Assembly: GCA_007693585.1 (NCBI GenBank)
Contig: REDH01000067.1
Coordinates: 1-64,000, forward strand
Source: Deltaproteobacteria bacterium
Lineage (GTDB): Bacteria; Myxococcota_A; Bradymonadia; REDH01
Direction of reading: 5' to 3'
Length of the DNA: 64,000 nucleotides
The stretch's first letter is position 1; each line of letters starts with the position of its first letter. A program made the position numbers and the translations under genes. This document shows positions 17,537 to 26,917 of this stretch, piece after piece. The notes beneath the pieces were generated by a model, which saw only the letters and a program-made list of their open reading frames with translations, was not told where the DNA came from and made no database searches.

Positions 17537-18655
17537 TCACCGCCCGCTTCGACAGAAGCGAATGCGCAAGGCCTCGCCGCCCGCGTCGCTCAGCCGATCG
17601 CCGTTGAGCGAGATCCCGCCGTTGGCACACACCCCGCCCCGCGGCTCCACCAGGTAGTCCCCGATCTCCGACAACGCGGCCCCCCCATCGTCCGGACCGA
17701 GCTGAACGTCCACCGGCGCACCCACCATCGGCTCCTGGACGCACACCGGAATCGCCGTCGGGCTCGCGACCTCGCCGATCACCTCGCGCGCGAACGGCGC
17801 CAACGTCGTCGTGCACCCGCTCTCGATCCACGCCGCCTCCCCGAGCTGATGCGCGAACGACCGCACCCGCGGCGTCGCCGTCAGCTCCAGATCGCCCACA
17901 CGGCACGTCGACTCCCCGGTCTCCCCCGCAGGACCACCGACCACGGCCAACGTCGGCCGGGCCACCAACCGCGAACGACGCCCGTCCACAGTCTCCGCGA
18001 AGTAGCGCACCAGCTCCGACACCGCCGTCGCGTCATCCGCATCCGCCACGCACGCTCCCGCATCCCGCGACCGCTGCGAACCCGAACAGTCCCCCGTCGC
18101 ACCGAGCACGACGATCAGCAGCCGCGACCCCTCCCGCAACAACCCGGCGTTCGGTGACACGTCCTCCGCGAAAGCCCGGTCCAGCGCACGCCGCGCCGCG
18201 CCCAGCGGCATCGCCGGGTGGCTCTCCACCGCGCCCAGAGTCTCCAGCCGGCACGCCAGCGCCTCCGCCGTCACGCCCTCGCCCGCCAACAGCAGCGACG
18301 GGTCCGCCGCGCAATCATCCGTCGCGCGGGTCGGCTGAAGGAAACCGTCGTGCTGCGACGTCGTCAGATCGCTGCTCACCACGCCGATCTGCCAGTCCAG
18401 ACCCTCCGCCTGCGCCAGCGCATCCGCCAGACCTGCCCCGAACGACCGACGCATCTCCACCGTGCCCGCCAGCCGGTCCGCCACCACCAGGATGTCCAGA
18501 CGGCCGGCGGCAGGAAGCACGTACCGCTGGATCGAGAAGATGTCCTCGTCCTCGCACACCGGAGCCGGTGGCTGATACGCAGGGTTCTCCTTCGTGCAGC
18601 CCGACAGACAGAACGCCACCAGAAGGACGCCCCCCACCACGATTCGACCATTCAT
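17537..18655 (-). CDS. Lipoprotein with vWA-like fold lacking MIDAS
   Basis: 372 residues. Signal peptide with SGC gives a lipidated Cys at 20, followed by a short Pro-rich linker. From about residue 50 it follows the outline of myxobacterial vWA-domain lipoproteins (LDILVVADRLAGTVEM, WQIGVVSSDL, LLIVVLGATGDCSG). The DxSxS metal site is DRLAG here, so metal-dependent adhesion is unlikely. At least eight cysteines suggest disulfides. The ATG at 18655 fits the signal peptide. Surface or periplasmic role unknown. Confidence 0.7.
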   Translation of the reverse strand: MNGRIVVGGVLLVAFCLSGCTKENPAYQPPAPVCEDEDIFSIQRYVLPAAGRLDILVVADRLAGTVEMRRSFGAGLADALAQAEGLDWQIGVVSSDLTTSQHDGFLQPTRATDDCAADPSLLLAGEGVTAEALACRLETLGAVESHPAMPLGAARRALDRAFAEDVSPNAGLLREGSRLLIVVLGATGDCSGSQRSRDAGACVADADDATAVSELVRYFAETVDGRRSRLVARPTLAVVGGPAGETGESTCRVGDLELTATPRVRSFAHQLGEAAWIESGCTTTLAPFAREVIGEVASPTAIPVCVQEPMVGAPVDVQLGPDDGGAALSEIGDYLVEPRGGVCANGGISLNGDRLSDAGGEALRIRFCRSGR

Positions 18656-18828
18656 ATGATTCACCCGTGCGATCCGGCCCAGGGAGAGAAACGACGACCC
18701 ACCCCCGTGTACCGCAACCGTCACCCGCCGTTCAACTGTTCCGTACGCGGAGCCCAGGCCCACAGGCTCGCGGACCTCCGCACGCCTCACCGCCCTCCGG
18801 ACTCCCGGCCATGACTCCCCCGGCCAAC

Positions 18829-21375
18829 TCACTCGCACCCGTCCAGCAACGGCGGCACACCCACCGCGCCGAAGTCTCCGCCCGTCGTGCGGTCCTCCGT
18901 AAACCACGCGCTCGTCACCCACTGCGAAGGATCGGTCAGCGGCGCCGGATTGCACCGACGATACGTTCCCACCCACTCCGACTGCACGGGCCGCACCGCC
19001 GGATCCCCGAACGCGTCCAGCAGGACCTCCACAGACGGGTCGAAGCCATTGCCTGCGCGCTCCCGGTAGTACAGCAGGTACCGGTCATCCCCGTTGTGCG
19101 ACACGCTCCCCGACAGGCTGTCGCAGATCGCCTCCGGCACTCCGCCCAGAACATCCCCGTCGATGCTCGTGTGGCAGGTGGTGTACACCCCGCCCGCCTC
19201 CAGCACTCCCGACAGCGGAATGTTCAGCGTGCACGATGCGTCGTCGTTGCGCACCTGGCACAGCCGAATGTTCTCGAGGTCCACCGCGTCCGTCCCGCAG
19301 TTGTGGAACTCCACGACCTTGTTGTTGCCAGCGCCCTGAATGAGCTGCGAGATGACCAGGCAGAGCGCCCCGGGGTCTGGCTCGGTGGGGTCTGGCTCGG
19401 TGGGGTCCGGCTCGGTGGGGTCCGGCTCGGTGGGGTCTTCGGCACAGAACCCGTCCCGGAACCCGCTGTTCCTCTCGCCCGGCGTCGGGTCGGCCACACC
19501 GAAGTCCGTCGCATTGTCGCGTGTGTCCGGCGCTCCCGGGCAGCGTGCGATCACGAGGTCCCGAGCGGGCAGGGGAGCGGGGGCGCCAAGCCCCACACGG
19601 TTGATCCGCTCGTTGAACGTGCCGTACGCGACGCCGTCGATCAGGGTCTCGCCGTCGCAGTCGTACAGCAGCAGGTTGTCGCCATCCGTGGTCTGGAACA
19701 GGCAGCCCGCGGAACGCGTGCAGGCGAAGTCCTGGTCGACGTTGGCCACCCCGGTGCCGCCGATGACGAACAGGCCGTTCGGGCCGATGGTCCCGTCCAG
19801 GATGAGGTCGAGCCCCGTCTGGGGATTGGTGGCCCCGGACAGGCTGAGCAGACGCAGACCGGTCAGGTCCGCGCCCACCGGTCCCCGCAGCTCGACGAAC
19901 TCGTTCTCCTGATCGCTTCCGGCGCTCTGGACGAGCACCTCGTTGATGACGAGGCCGGGGATCGACCCGATGACGCATCCGTCACTCGTGGGGTCGCTCG
20001 GGCCGGTTCCGCCACCCGTATCCGTGGGCGTTCCCGGGTCGCTCGGCTCACTGGGCTCGCCACCGTCCGGGCAGAACTCCGCCTCCCGGAATCCTGCATT
20101 GCGTCGCCCGGGCGTCGGCTCGGCCACGTCGAAGTCCGTCGCGTTGTCCCCGGTCTCGACCGCACCGGGACAGCGCGCGAGCGTACGGCCCTCCGGGGGC
20201 AACGGGGCGGGCTCGCCCCGCTCGGAGCGATTCTCCCGTCCGCTGAAGTTGCCCCAGCCCAGCCCGTCGACAAGGGTCTCCCCATCACAGCCGTACAGCA
20301 GCATGTTGTTGCCATCGTTGAAGATACAGCCCGTGCCGCGCGTGCACTCCGGATCCTGATCCGCGCCCTCCACGTTCTCCCCGCCCAGCACGAAGAGGCC
20401 ACGATCGCTGAACTGTCCCCGGAGGGTCACGTCCCAGCCGGTCTGCCCGCTCGCGGCTCCGCTCTTCGACACGAGCCGGTAGCCGTCGACGCGAGCGCCG
20501 GGCGGACCCGTCAGCTCGACGAACTCGTTCGCCCCGTTGGTGCCCGCAGGCCGGATGAAGATCTCGTTGATGCGGATCGTCGCGGCCAGCCCCTCGTCGC
20601 ACGCCGCCGGTGCCGTGCCCGAGCCGTTGCCTCCCGATTCATCCGGGCAGAAGGCGCCGTCCCGGAATCCGGCGTTCGGCGCCCCGGGGGTGGGCTCGGC
20701 AACGCCGAAGTCCGTGGCGTTGTCCCCCGTGTCCGGTGCCCCCGGACACCGCGCGAGCGACATCCCTTCCGGGGGGAGAGGGGCGGGCTCTCCCCGCTCC
20801 GCACGGTTCTCCCGGCCGCTGAAGTTGCCCCACGCCAGACCATCGACGATCTCGCCGTCGCATCCGTACAGCAGCATGTTGTTGCCATCGTTGAAGATGC
20901 ACCCCGAAGCCCGGGCGCACCCGTGCGGCTGGTCCACCCCGTCCACCGCGTCGCCCCCCACCACGAACAGGCCGTCGGACCCCAGCGCCCCGGACAGCGT
21001 GACCGAGAACCCCGTCTGACCACTCTGGGCGCCCGACACCGACCGCAGGACATAACCGTCCAGCCGCGCCCCCGCAGGACCCTGAAGCTCGACGAACTCG
21101 TTCTCGCCGTTCGCGCCAGACGGGCGAACGTACACTTCGGAAATGCGCAGCGTGTCCGCCAGCGAGGCGTCACACCCGACCGCGCCCGTGCCCACCCCGG
21201 TCCCCGGTCCGCCGGTCTGCGGCGGCGGCGACACGCACTGCCCAGCCGCGTTGCGCACGAGGTTGCCCGGACAAGGCGCCGGGCCGTCGTCCGAGTCCCC
21301 GCACCCCGGAAGCACCAGAACCAGGGCCGGAAGGAGGAACAGCGTGAGGAAAGCCGGACGGTGAAACATGATCAT
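18829..21375 (-). CDS. Lipoprotein with four lamin-tail domains
   Basis: 848 residues from the ATG at 21375 (a second ATG at 21369). Signal peptide ending VLPGC, lipidated Cys about 25. Three close repeats of about 200 residues each open with LRISEVYVRPSGANGENEFVEL-like sequence, the lamin-tail (LTD) signature, and end with an LARCPGAPDTGDNATDFGVAEPTPG block. After a (DPTEP)n linker a fourth, more divergent LTD begins at LVISQLIQGAGNNKVVEFHN. In bacteria such domains sit on exported proteins, often with nucleases or matrix proteins, but no enzymatic domain is present here. Repeats 1 and 2 are closest (shared SGCIFNDGNNMLLYGCDGE), pointing to recent internal duplication. Confidence 0.85.
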   Translation of the reverse strand: MIMFHRPAFLTLFLLPALVLVLPGCGDSDDGPAPCPGNLVRNAAGQCVSPPPQTGGPGTGVGTGAVGCDASLADTLRISEVYVRPSGANGENEFVELQGPAGARLDGYVLRSVSGAQSGQTGFSVTLSGALGSDGLFVVGGDAVDGVDQPHGCARASGCIFNDGNNMLLYGCDGEIVDGLAWGNFSGRENRAERGEPAPLPPEGMSLARCPGAPDTGDNATDFGVAEPTPGAPNAGFRDGAFCPDESGGNGSGTAPAACDEGLAATIRINEIFIRPAGTNGANEFVELTGPPGARVDGYRLVSKSGAASGQTGWDVTLRGQFSDRGLFVLGGENVEGADQDPECTRGTGCIFNDGNNMLLYGCDGETLVDGLGWGNFSGRENRSERGEPAPLPPEGRTLARCPGAVETGDNATDFDVAEPTPGRRNAGFREAEFCPDGGEPSEPSDPGTPTDTGGGTGPSDPTSDGCVIGSIPGLVINEVLVQSAGSDQENEFVELRGPVGADLTGLRLLSLSGATNPQTGLDLILDGTIGPNGLFVIGGTGVANVDQDFACTRSAGCLFQTTDGDNLLLYDCDGETLIDGVAYGTFNERINRVGLGAPAPLPARDLVIARCPGAPDTRDNATDFGVADPTPGERNSGFRDGFCAEDPTEPDPTEPDPTEPDPTEPDPGALCLVISQLIQGAGNNKVVEFHNCGTDAVDLENIRLCQVRNDDASCTLNIPLSGVLEAGGVYTTCHTSIDGDVLGGVPEAICDSLSGSVSHNGDDRYLLYYRERAGNGFDPSVEVLLDAFGDPAVRPVQSEWVGTYRRCNPAPLTDPSQWVTSAWFTEDRTTGGDFGAVGVPPLLDGCE
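19372..19438 (-). repeat. 15-bp coding repeat (EPDPT)
   Basis: Just over four tandem 15-bp units, on the plus strand GGGTCYGGCTCGGTG, encode Glu-Pro-Asp-Pro-Thr in the linker before the last lamin-tail domain. Only one position (C/T) varies between units, so the array is young. The unit length and Thr-Glu-Pro content recall the GGTEP array at 1-240. Confidence 0.92.
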
Positions 21376-21641
21376 GCCGAGGAAGGGGAAGAGCGACACG
21401 GCGAGCGTGGAACGTGAACACACCACGCCATGCGCCCCAGAGTAGCGGAGATTCCCCGCCCGCCGCAACGGAAGATCCTGCGACGGAACCGCGTCGCCCA
21501 CGTCTCGACGCGTCACCCGCGTCTCGACGCGCTCCACCCACCGCCGGCGGCGCACCCCCATTGCACTTTCGCAACCGCGGCTCGAAGTGGTAGCCTCCCC
21601 GCGGGGCCAGCGCCCCGTCTCGACCACCGGAACAGGTTCCC

Positions 21642-22577
21642 GTGCATCTACCACCGCTGACCTTCGTGACCGGAAAGGGTGGAACCGGAAAGAGCATCAT
21701 CACCGCAGCCCTGGCCCTCAATGCCGCGCGCAGCGGCCAGCGAACCCTCGTCTGCGAGCTCGACGACCACCCCACCATGACGCGGCTGTTCGGACTGCCC
21801 GACGACCTCGGCGTCGAGCCGACAGCCACCCGCGACGGCGTCCACGTCGCCAATTTCCGCGGCATGCCCGTCATGCAGGCCTTCCTCCGCACCTTCGTGC
21901 CCTCCCGACGCGTCACCGACCTCCTGCTCCGCAACAGGGTCGCCACCACCTTCTTCGAAAGCGCGCCGGGGGTCATGGACGCCGTCGCCCTCGACCGCGT
22001 CGCCGACATCCTCTCCGACGGGCGCTGGGACCGCGTCTTCGTCGACCTGCCGGCCACCGGACACGCGCTCACCCTGCTCAGACTCCCGGCCTCCATGGCC
22101 GAGATGATCGGCGTCGGGGACCTCGCCGCCCGCGTGCGCCGACTGGCGGACATCATGGCCGACCCGGCACGCGCCGCACTCGTGGTCGTCACCCTGCCCG
22201 AGGAAATGCCGGTCACCGAGACCCTCGAGTTCTGCAGCACCATCCGCCGCGAAGTCGACATCCGACTCGGCGCCGTCGTCGTCAACGCGCTCCGAAGACT
22301 CCCGCTGGACGCCGACGAGCGAAGCCGGATCGACCGTATCGCCAGAGCGACCGAAGAGGCGCAGCCCCAGGCGTCCGCCCGGATTCGACTCGCCCTCAGG
22401 CTCGGCAACTTCTGGCACGACGAGGACCAGCGAGGACTCATCAGGCTCGAGGAGGAGCTGCCCTCCACCGACCGGATCACCGTGCCCTTCGTCTACCACA
22501 AGGAGAGCGAGCGCGACCTGGTGGAACAAATCGCCGCCTCCCTGCGCCAGCGAGAGCCCGAGGGAGGTGCAGCATGA
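21642..22577 (+). CDS. ArsA/Get3-like ATPase 1
   Basis: 311 residues with the deviant Walker A motif FVTGKGGTGKSIITAALA at residues 8-25, a switch-I-like CELDDHP where ArsA has TDPA, and VDLPATGHALTLL (DxPxTGH, ArsA signature). The GKGGTGKS signature lysine is present, so ATP-dependent dimerisation is expected. The ArsA family includes arsenite efflux ATPases and tail-anchored protein chaperones. No arsB, arsR or metal-binding cysteine triad is seen, so arsenic is unlikely. It overlaps the next ArsA-like gene by ATGA; the two probably form a heterodimer (inference). Confidence 0.85.
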   Translation: MHLPPLTFVTGKGGTGKSIITAALALNAARSGQRTLVCELDDHPTMTRLFGLPDDLGVEPTATRDGVHVANFRGMPVMQAFLRTFVPSRRVTDLLLRNRVATTFFESAPGVMDAVALDRVADILSDGRWDRVFVDLPATGHALTLLRLPASMAEMIGVGDLAARVRRLADIMADPARAALVVVTLPEEMPVTETLEFCSTIRREVDIRLGAVVVNALRRLPLDADERSRIDRIARATEEAQPQASARIRLALRLGNFWHDEDQRGLIRLEEELPSTDRITVPFVYHKESERDLVEQIAASLRQREPEGGAA

Positions 22578-23713
22578 GCAACGGCGAAACGGGATTCGTC
22601 GCCGACGTGCTCGATACCGCTCGGCTGATCGTCTGCATCGGCACCGGTGGCGTCGGCAAGACGACCACCAGCGCCGCCCTCGCGCTGCGCGCCGCACAGC
22701 GCGGACGACGCGTGCTCGTCATGACCATCGACCCGGCGAAGCGACTCGCCAACGCCATGGGACTCGAGGCGCTCGGCAACGAGCCCGAAGCCGTCCGAAT
22801 GCCCCCGGACACCAAAGGCTCCCTCGACGCCATGATGCTCGACGCCCGACGGACCTTCGACGACCTCATCCGCCGAACGGCCGGCGACGAGGCTCCCTCC
22901 ATCCTCGAGAATCGCGTCTACAGGCTCATGGTCGACCGGCTCTCGGGAACCCAGGAGTACATGGCCCTCGAGCGCCTCTACGACCTGTACAGCAGCGGGC
23001 GGTGGGATCTCGTCGTCCTCGACACCCCACCGTCCACGAACGCCCTCGAATTCTTCGACGCGCCCCGCCGCACAGCCAACATGTTCGACGAGCGCGTCAT
23101 GCGATGGTTCCTCCCGGAACACCGAAGCGATGCCGGACTCCTCCGGCGCGTGTTCAACCCCGGCGCCGTCGTCCTGCGGCTCCTCGCCATCGTCGGCGGA
23201 GAGCAGTTCGTCAGCGAACTCAGCGAGTTCTTCGGCGCCCTGCGCATCGTGCGGGCCTCCTTCGAGGAGCGAGGGCACGAGGTCCGACGCATCCTCGGCG
23301 ACCGGGACACCCGCTACGTCCTCATCGCCTCCCCCGACACCCGTCGCGTCGACGAGGCCCTCCTCCTGCGCCGAAAGCTCGCCGAAGAACGACGAACCAT
23401 CGACCTCTACATCCTCAACCGCTCGCATCACCTCTTCGAAGCGGACGACCTCGAACGCGTCACCCGGGACTCGGGGACCACCGAGCCCATGCCCGGCGCC
23501 TTCAGCCGATGGTATCCCCGACTCGTCCAGCTCGCCGAGCGGGACCGCGCCGGAGTGCAACGACTCCGCTCCGGCCTCTCCCCCCGAGACGTGATCCGAC
23601 TCGTGCCCGCCTTCGACCGGCCCATCCACTCCCTGACCGAACTCCAGGGCATCGGTGGCTTCCTCCTCGATGAACCGCTCCCGACCGGAAACGACCCCGG
23701 TCAGCCGGCCTGA
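22574..23713 (+). CDS. ArsA/Get3-like ATPase 2
   Basis: 379 residues. Walker A is IGTGGVGKTTTSAALALRA near residue 20, with MTIDPAKRLANAMGL (switch I) and VVLDTPPSTNALEFF as the ArsA DTxPTGH-type motif with the His replaced. GTGGVGKTT lacks the first signature lysine of KGGxGKT (Thr here), a difference from its partner. The ATG overlaps the upstream stop (ATGA) and has GGGAGG 6 nt before it. The last 13 nt overlap the convergent diguanylate cyclase gene. Substrate unknown. Confidence 0.85.
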   Translation: MSNGETGFVADVLDTARLIVCIGTGGVGKTTTSAALALRAAQRGRRVLVMTIDPAKRLANAMGLEALGNEPEAVRMPPDTKGSLDAMMLDARRTFDDLIRRTAGDEAPSILENRVYRLMVDRLSGTQEYMALERLYDLYSSGRWDLVVLDTPPSTNALEFFDAPRRTANMFDERVMRWFLPEHRSDAGLLRRVFNPGAVVLRLLAIVGGEQFVSELSEFFGALRIVRASFEERGHEVRRILGDRDTRYVLIASPDTRRVDEALLLRRKLAEERRTIDLYILNRSHHLFEADDLERVTRDSGTTEPMPGAFSRWYPRLVQLAERDRAGVQRLRSGLSPRDVIRLVPAFDRPIHSLTELQGIGGFLLDEPLPTGNDPGQPA

Positions 23714-26478
23714 TGCACCGCCCGTGAACGAATGAACTCGGCCAGCGCAGGGGCATCGAGCGGGCGGCTGAACAGGAACCCCTGCATCATGTCGCAGTTG
23801 CGACCCAGCAGAAAGTCCCGCTGCACCTCGTTCTCCACCCCCTCGGCCACCACCCCGAGCTTCATCGTGTGCGACAGCGTGATCACCGCGGAGGCGATCG
23901 CCGCGTCATCGGGATCATCCGAAATGTCCCGCACGAACGTCTGGTCGATCTTCAGCGTGTCGATCGGAAAACGCTTGAGGTGACTCAGCGACGAATACCC
24001 CGTCCCGAAGTCGTCGATCGAGATCAGCACACCCATGCCCTTCAGGTCCTGCAACAGACGCACCGCCCGGTCCGCGTCCGCCATGACCGTGCTCTCCGTC
24101 AGCTCCAGCTCCAGGGTGTCGGGCGGAATGCCCGTCTCGCGGAGCACGTCCCGCACATCCTCCACGACTCCTCCCCCCTGGAACTGACGCGCCGAGAGGT
24201 TGACCGCCAGCTTCAGTCCCGTCAGCCCGGACTCGTGCCAGGCCCGAAGCTGCTGGCAGCCGGTCCGGAGCACCCAGCGGCCAATGTCGTGAATCAGCCC
24301 TGTCTCCTCCGCCAGCGGGATGAACGTCATCGGACCCAGCACACCGTGTTCCGAATGGTTCCAGCGCACCAGCGCCTCCACACCCACGATCCGGCCCGTC
24401 CGCATCTCCACCTGGGGCTGGTAGAGCAGAAACAGCTCGTCCCGCTCCACCGCACGCCGAAGGGCGTTCTCCAGCTCCAGACGATCCAGGCCCGGACGCT
24501 GCATGTCCCGAACATAGACCTGAAACGTGTTCCGCCCCTCATCCTTGGCCGCGTACATCGCGAGCTCCGCACAGCGCGACAACTCGTCCCAGCCCTCCCC
24601 GTGGTCCGGATGCAGACTCACCCCCACGGAGGTCGTCGCAAAGGTCTCCCCCGCTCGAAGCTGAAACGGATCCTGAAACACCTCGAGCACCTTCCGCGCC
24701 GCATCCTCCACCTCCGGAAGCTCCCCCAAATCCCAAATCAGGATGCCGAACTCGTCGCCACCAAGCCGCGTGACCAGCGCGTCCTCGCCCAGACGCGTCT
24801 TCAGCCGCTCCCCGATCGCATGCAGCAGCTGGTCCCCGGACTGATGCCCCAGCGAGTCGTTGATGACCTTGAACCGATCCACGTCCAGGACCATCACCGC
24901 CACCCGCTTCTGACGAGCGATGTTCCGCTGGATCACGTTCGTCGCGCGCTCCCGGAGAAACACCCGGTTCGGAAGACCGGTGAGCGTGTCGAAGTACGCC
25001 ATGTGGCGGATGGTCTCCTCCGCCTCCTTGCGAGCCGTGATGTCGATCAGAATCCCCATCCGATCCCCGGGGTCCGACTCCCCCGTGCGCTCGATGATCG
25101 TCAGGTCCTCGAACCACCGGAGCGTTCCGTCCGCAGCGCGAAGCCGATACTCCATCTGATAGTGCTCCCGACCTTCCCGGAGCTCCTGCTCCACAAGATG
25201 GGCCGCCCGGGGAAGATCATCAGGATGAATCAGATCCACGAACGCCTGCCGATCCCGCATCAGCTTCACCGGGTCATACCCCAGATCCGCCACCCCGGGA
25301 GAGGCGAAAAGGATCGGGGATCCAGGCTCGTTCGCCCACCGGAACACCAGTGAGGGCGTGCGCTCGAGGATCACCCGCGTCAGCCGGAGCAGCTCCTCGT
25401 TCGCTCGCTCGTCCGAGATGTCCCGGATCGTGACCACCCGAGCCGTCGTGCCCTTCCACGGAAACGGCCGGGACACCACCGAGAGCAGCCGCGGGATGCC
25501 ATCCCGACGATGCGCCGTCAGCTCGAACCGACGCTCACCCGGCTCCTCCCGGACCGCCTCCACGGCCAGACGTCCCTCCTCCGGAAGAAACTCGTTCAGA
25601 TGACGCCCGATCACCTCGTGCGACGAGTACCCGAACATCCGCAGCGCCTGCTGGTTCGCATCGATGATCTCGCCGTTCAGGTGCAGCAGGATCCCCTCGA
25701 ACGCCGCCTCCGACAACCGCCGGAACCGCTCCTCGCTCTCCCGCAGCGCAAACTCCGCCTCCCGCCGCGCCGTGATGTTCCGAATGATGAGCTGCGTCCG
25801 GATGTCGGCGTCCTCCCGAAGCACCCGCGCCGTGATCTCCACCGGCGTAGGGTGCCCCAGCACATGGATCAGCTCCGTCTCCAGCGGCGTCCCCGGCTCG
25901 CCCCCACGGATGCGCTGCAGCACCTCCATCGCCCGCGCAGCACCCTCCTCCGTCAGGAGGGCAAGCTCCTCCGGGGTCCGACCCAGCGCCTCCGCCGCAC
26001 TCAGACCCGTCATCACCGACACGGCACGGTTCCACGACACGAAACGGCCCTGGGAGTCCAGCGCCGCAACACCGTCCGGAAGCTCGTCCAGCGTCTGCTG
26101 CACGTACGCACTGCGCTCCTCGAGCTGACGGCGCAGCGCATGGCGCTCCACCAGCCCCGCCGCCGCCGCACCCAGCACCGTCAACGGGGCCTCGCCCGAC
26201 ACAAGCTGCCACAGATGCTCCGGCTTCACCCCGGGCACCTCCCGGGGCGAATTGGCATCGTCCCCGTGCGTCAGCAGCAACCAGCCCACCAGCTCGTCCG
26301 GAGACTCCGGCAATCCCGCTGCATCCCGCGCCAACCGGCGCACACCCACCACCGGCCCGGTAAAACCAGGGGTCCACGCCACGAAGGCGCGACCGCGGCT
26401 CTCCGGAAGCATGCCACCCCCCTGCACGAGGGGTTGCACGTCCCGGGACACGAGAATGGCGATCGGCGGGTTGGTCAT
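23701..26478 (-). CDS. PAS-GGDEF-EAL cyclic-di-GMP enzyme
   Basis: 925 residues from the ATG at 26478; the frame is open further upstream (ATG at 26550). An N-terminal receiver-like region of about 120 residues (IAILVSRDVQPLVQGGG) lacks obvious phosphorylation residues. Three PAS domains follow (WNRAVSVMTGLSAAEALGR; RMFGYSSHEVIGRHL; a PAS_3 with FVDLIHPDDL). The cyclase domain has an intact GGDEF near 572 and the phosphodiesterase an intact EAL near 699, with NLSARQ, ELTES, DDFGTGYSS, LKIDQTF, EGVEN and MQGFLFSRP. Both activities could work, so net effect on c-di-GMP is unclear. It is downstream of the GT51 fusion and cutA on the same strand. Confidence 0.92.
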   Translation of the reverse strand: MTNPPIAILVSRDVQPLVQGGGMLPESRGRAFVAWTPGFTGPVVGVRRLARDAAGLPESPDELVGWLLLTHGDDANSPREVPGVKPEHLWQLVSGEAPLTVLGAAAAGLVERHALRRQLEERSAYVQQTLDELPDGVAALDSQGRFVSWNRAVSVMTGLSAAEALGRTPEELALLTEEGAARAMEVLQRIRGGEPGTPLETELIHVLGHPTPVEITARVLREDADIRTQLIIRNITARREAEFALRESEERFRRLSEAAFEGILLHLNGEIIDANQQALRMFGYSSHEVIGRHLNEFLPEEGRLAVEAVREEPGERRFELTAHRRDGIPRLLSVVSRPFPWKGTTARVVTIRDISDERANEELLRLTRVILERTPSLVFRWANEPGSPILFASPGVADLGYDPVKLMRDRQAFVDLIHPDDLPRAAHLVEQELREGREHYQMEYRLRAADGTLRWFEDLTIIERTGESDPGDRMGILIDITARKEAEETIRHMAYFDTLTGLPNRVFLRERATNVIQRNIARQKRVAVMVLDVDRFKVINDSLGHQSGDQLLHAIGERLKTRLGEDALVTRLGGDEFGILIWDLGELPEVEDAARKVLEVFQDPFQLRAGETFATTSVGVSLHPDHGEGWDELSRCAELAMYAAKDEGRNTFQVYVRDMQRPGLDRLELENALRRAVERDELFLLYQPQVEMRTGRIVGVEALVRWNHSEHGVLGPMTFIPLAEETGLIHDIGRWVLRTGCQQLRAWHESGLTGLKLAVNLSARQFQGGGVVEDVRDVLRETGIPPDTLELELTESTVMADADRAVRLLQDLKGMGVLISIDDFGTGYSSLSHLKRFPIDTLKIDQTFVRDISDDPDDAAIASAVITLSHTMKLGVVAEGVENEVQRDFLLGRNCDMMQGFLFSRPLDAPALAEFIRSRAVHQAG

Positions 26479-26572
26479 GGGCCTCGCAGAATGGATGGCT
26501 GGTCCGGGGCCATCCTCCTTCAACCCACTATGAACGATCTCCAGCCCCATGGCCAGCACGCCACCCGAACCA

Positions 26573-26905
26573 TCACCGATCCGTACCCCCGACCCCACCT
26601 CCCACCGCTTCGCTCAGCCAGGTCAGCCACGGACCGTGCCCCGCCGCAGACTCGAAGGCGAGGATGCACGGACACGCGTACGGGTGCCGCGAGACCACCG
26701 CCGCCTCCAGCGCAGGCCACCGCTCCGACGTCGTCTTCGCGACCGCATACACCTCCCGCCCCTCCTCCAACGCACCCTCCCACACGTACACCGAACGACC
26801 CGAGCCCAGCACGTTGAAGCACCCCGCCAGCCGCTCCGACACCAGATGCCGCCCCACCGCGACCGCCGTGTCCTCATCCGGAAACGTCATGTACACCCAG
26901 AGCAT
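26573..26905 (-). CDS. cutA: CutA-like divalent cation tolerance protein
   Basis: 110 residues, the usual length of this trimeric cytoplasmic protein. LAGCFNVLGSGRSVYVWEG, EEGREVYAVAKTTSERWPAL and HPYACPCILAF match CutA; the family motif HPYExPEI has Ala and Cys substitutions. ATG at 26905 (or the GTG directly before it) follows GAGGAGGAG. It begins 12 nt after the stop of the GT51 fusion gene, so they are very likely co-transcribed. Biological role of CutA is still uncertain; copper tolerance is the historical name. Confidence 0.85.
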   Translation of the reverse strand: MLWVYMTFPDEDTAVAVGRHLVSERLAGCFNVLGSGRSVYVWEGALEEGREVYAVAKTTSERWPALEAAVVSRHPYACPCILAFESAAGHGPWLTWLSEAVGGGVGGTDR

Positions 26906-26917
26906 CACTCCTCCTCG

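Noticed and set aside
21642-23713. Arsenic resistance operon.
   Set aside because: No arsB, arsC, arsR or arsD neighbours and no recognisable metal-binding cysteines in the ATPases.
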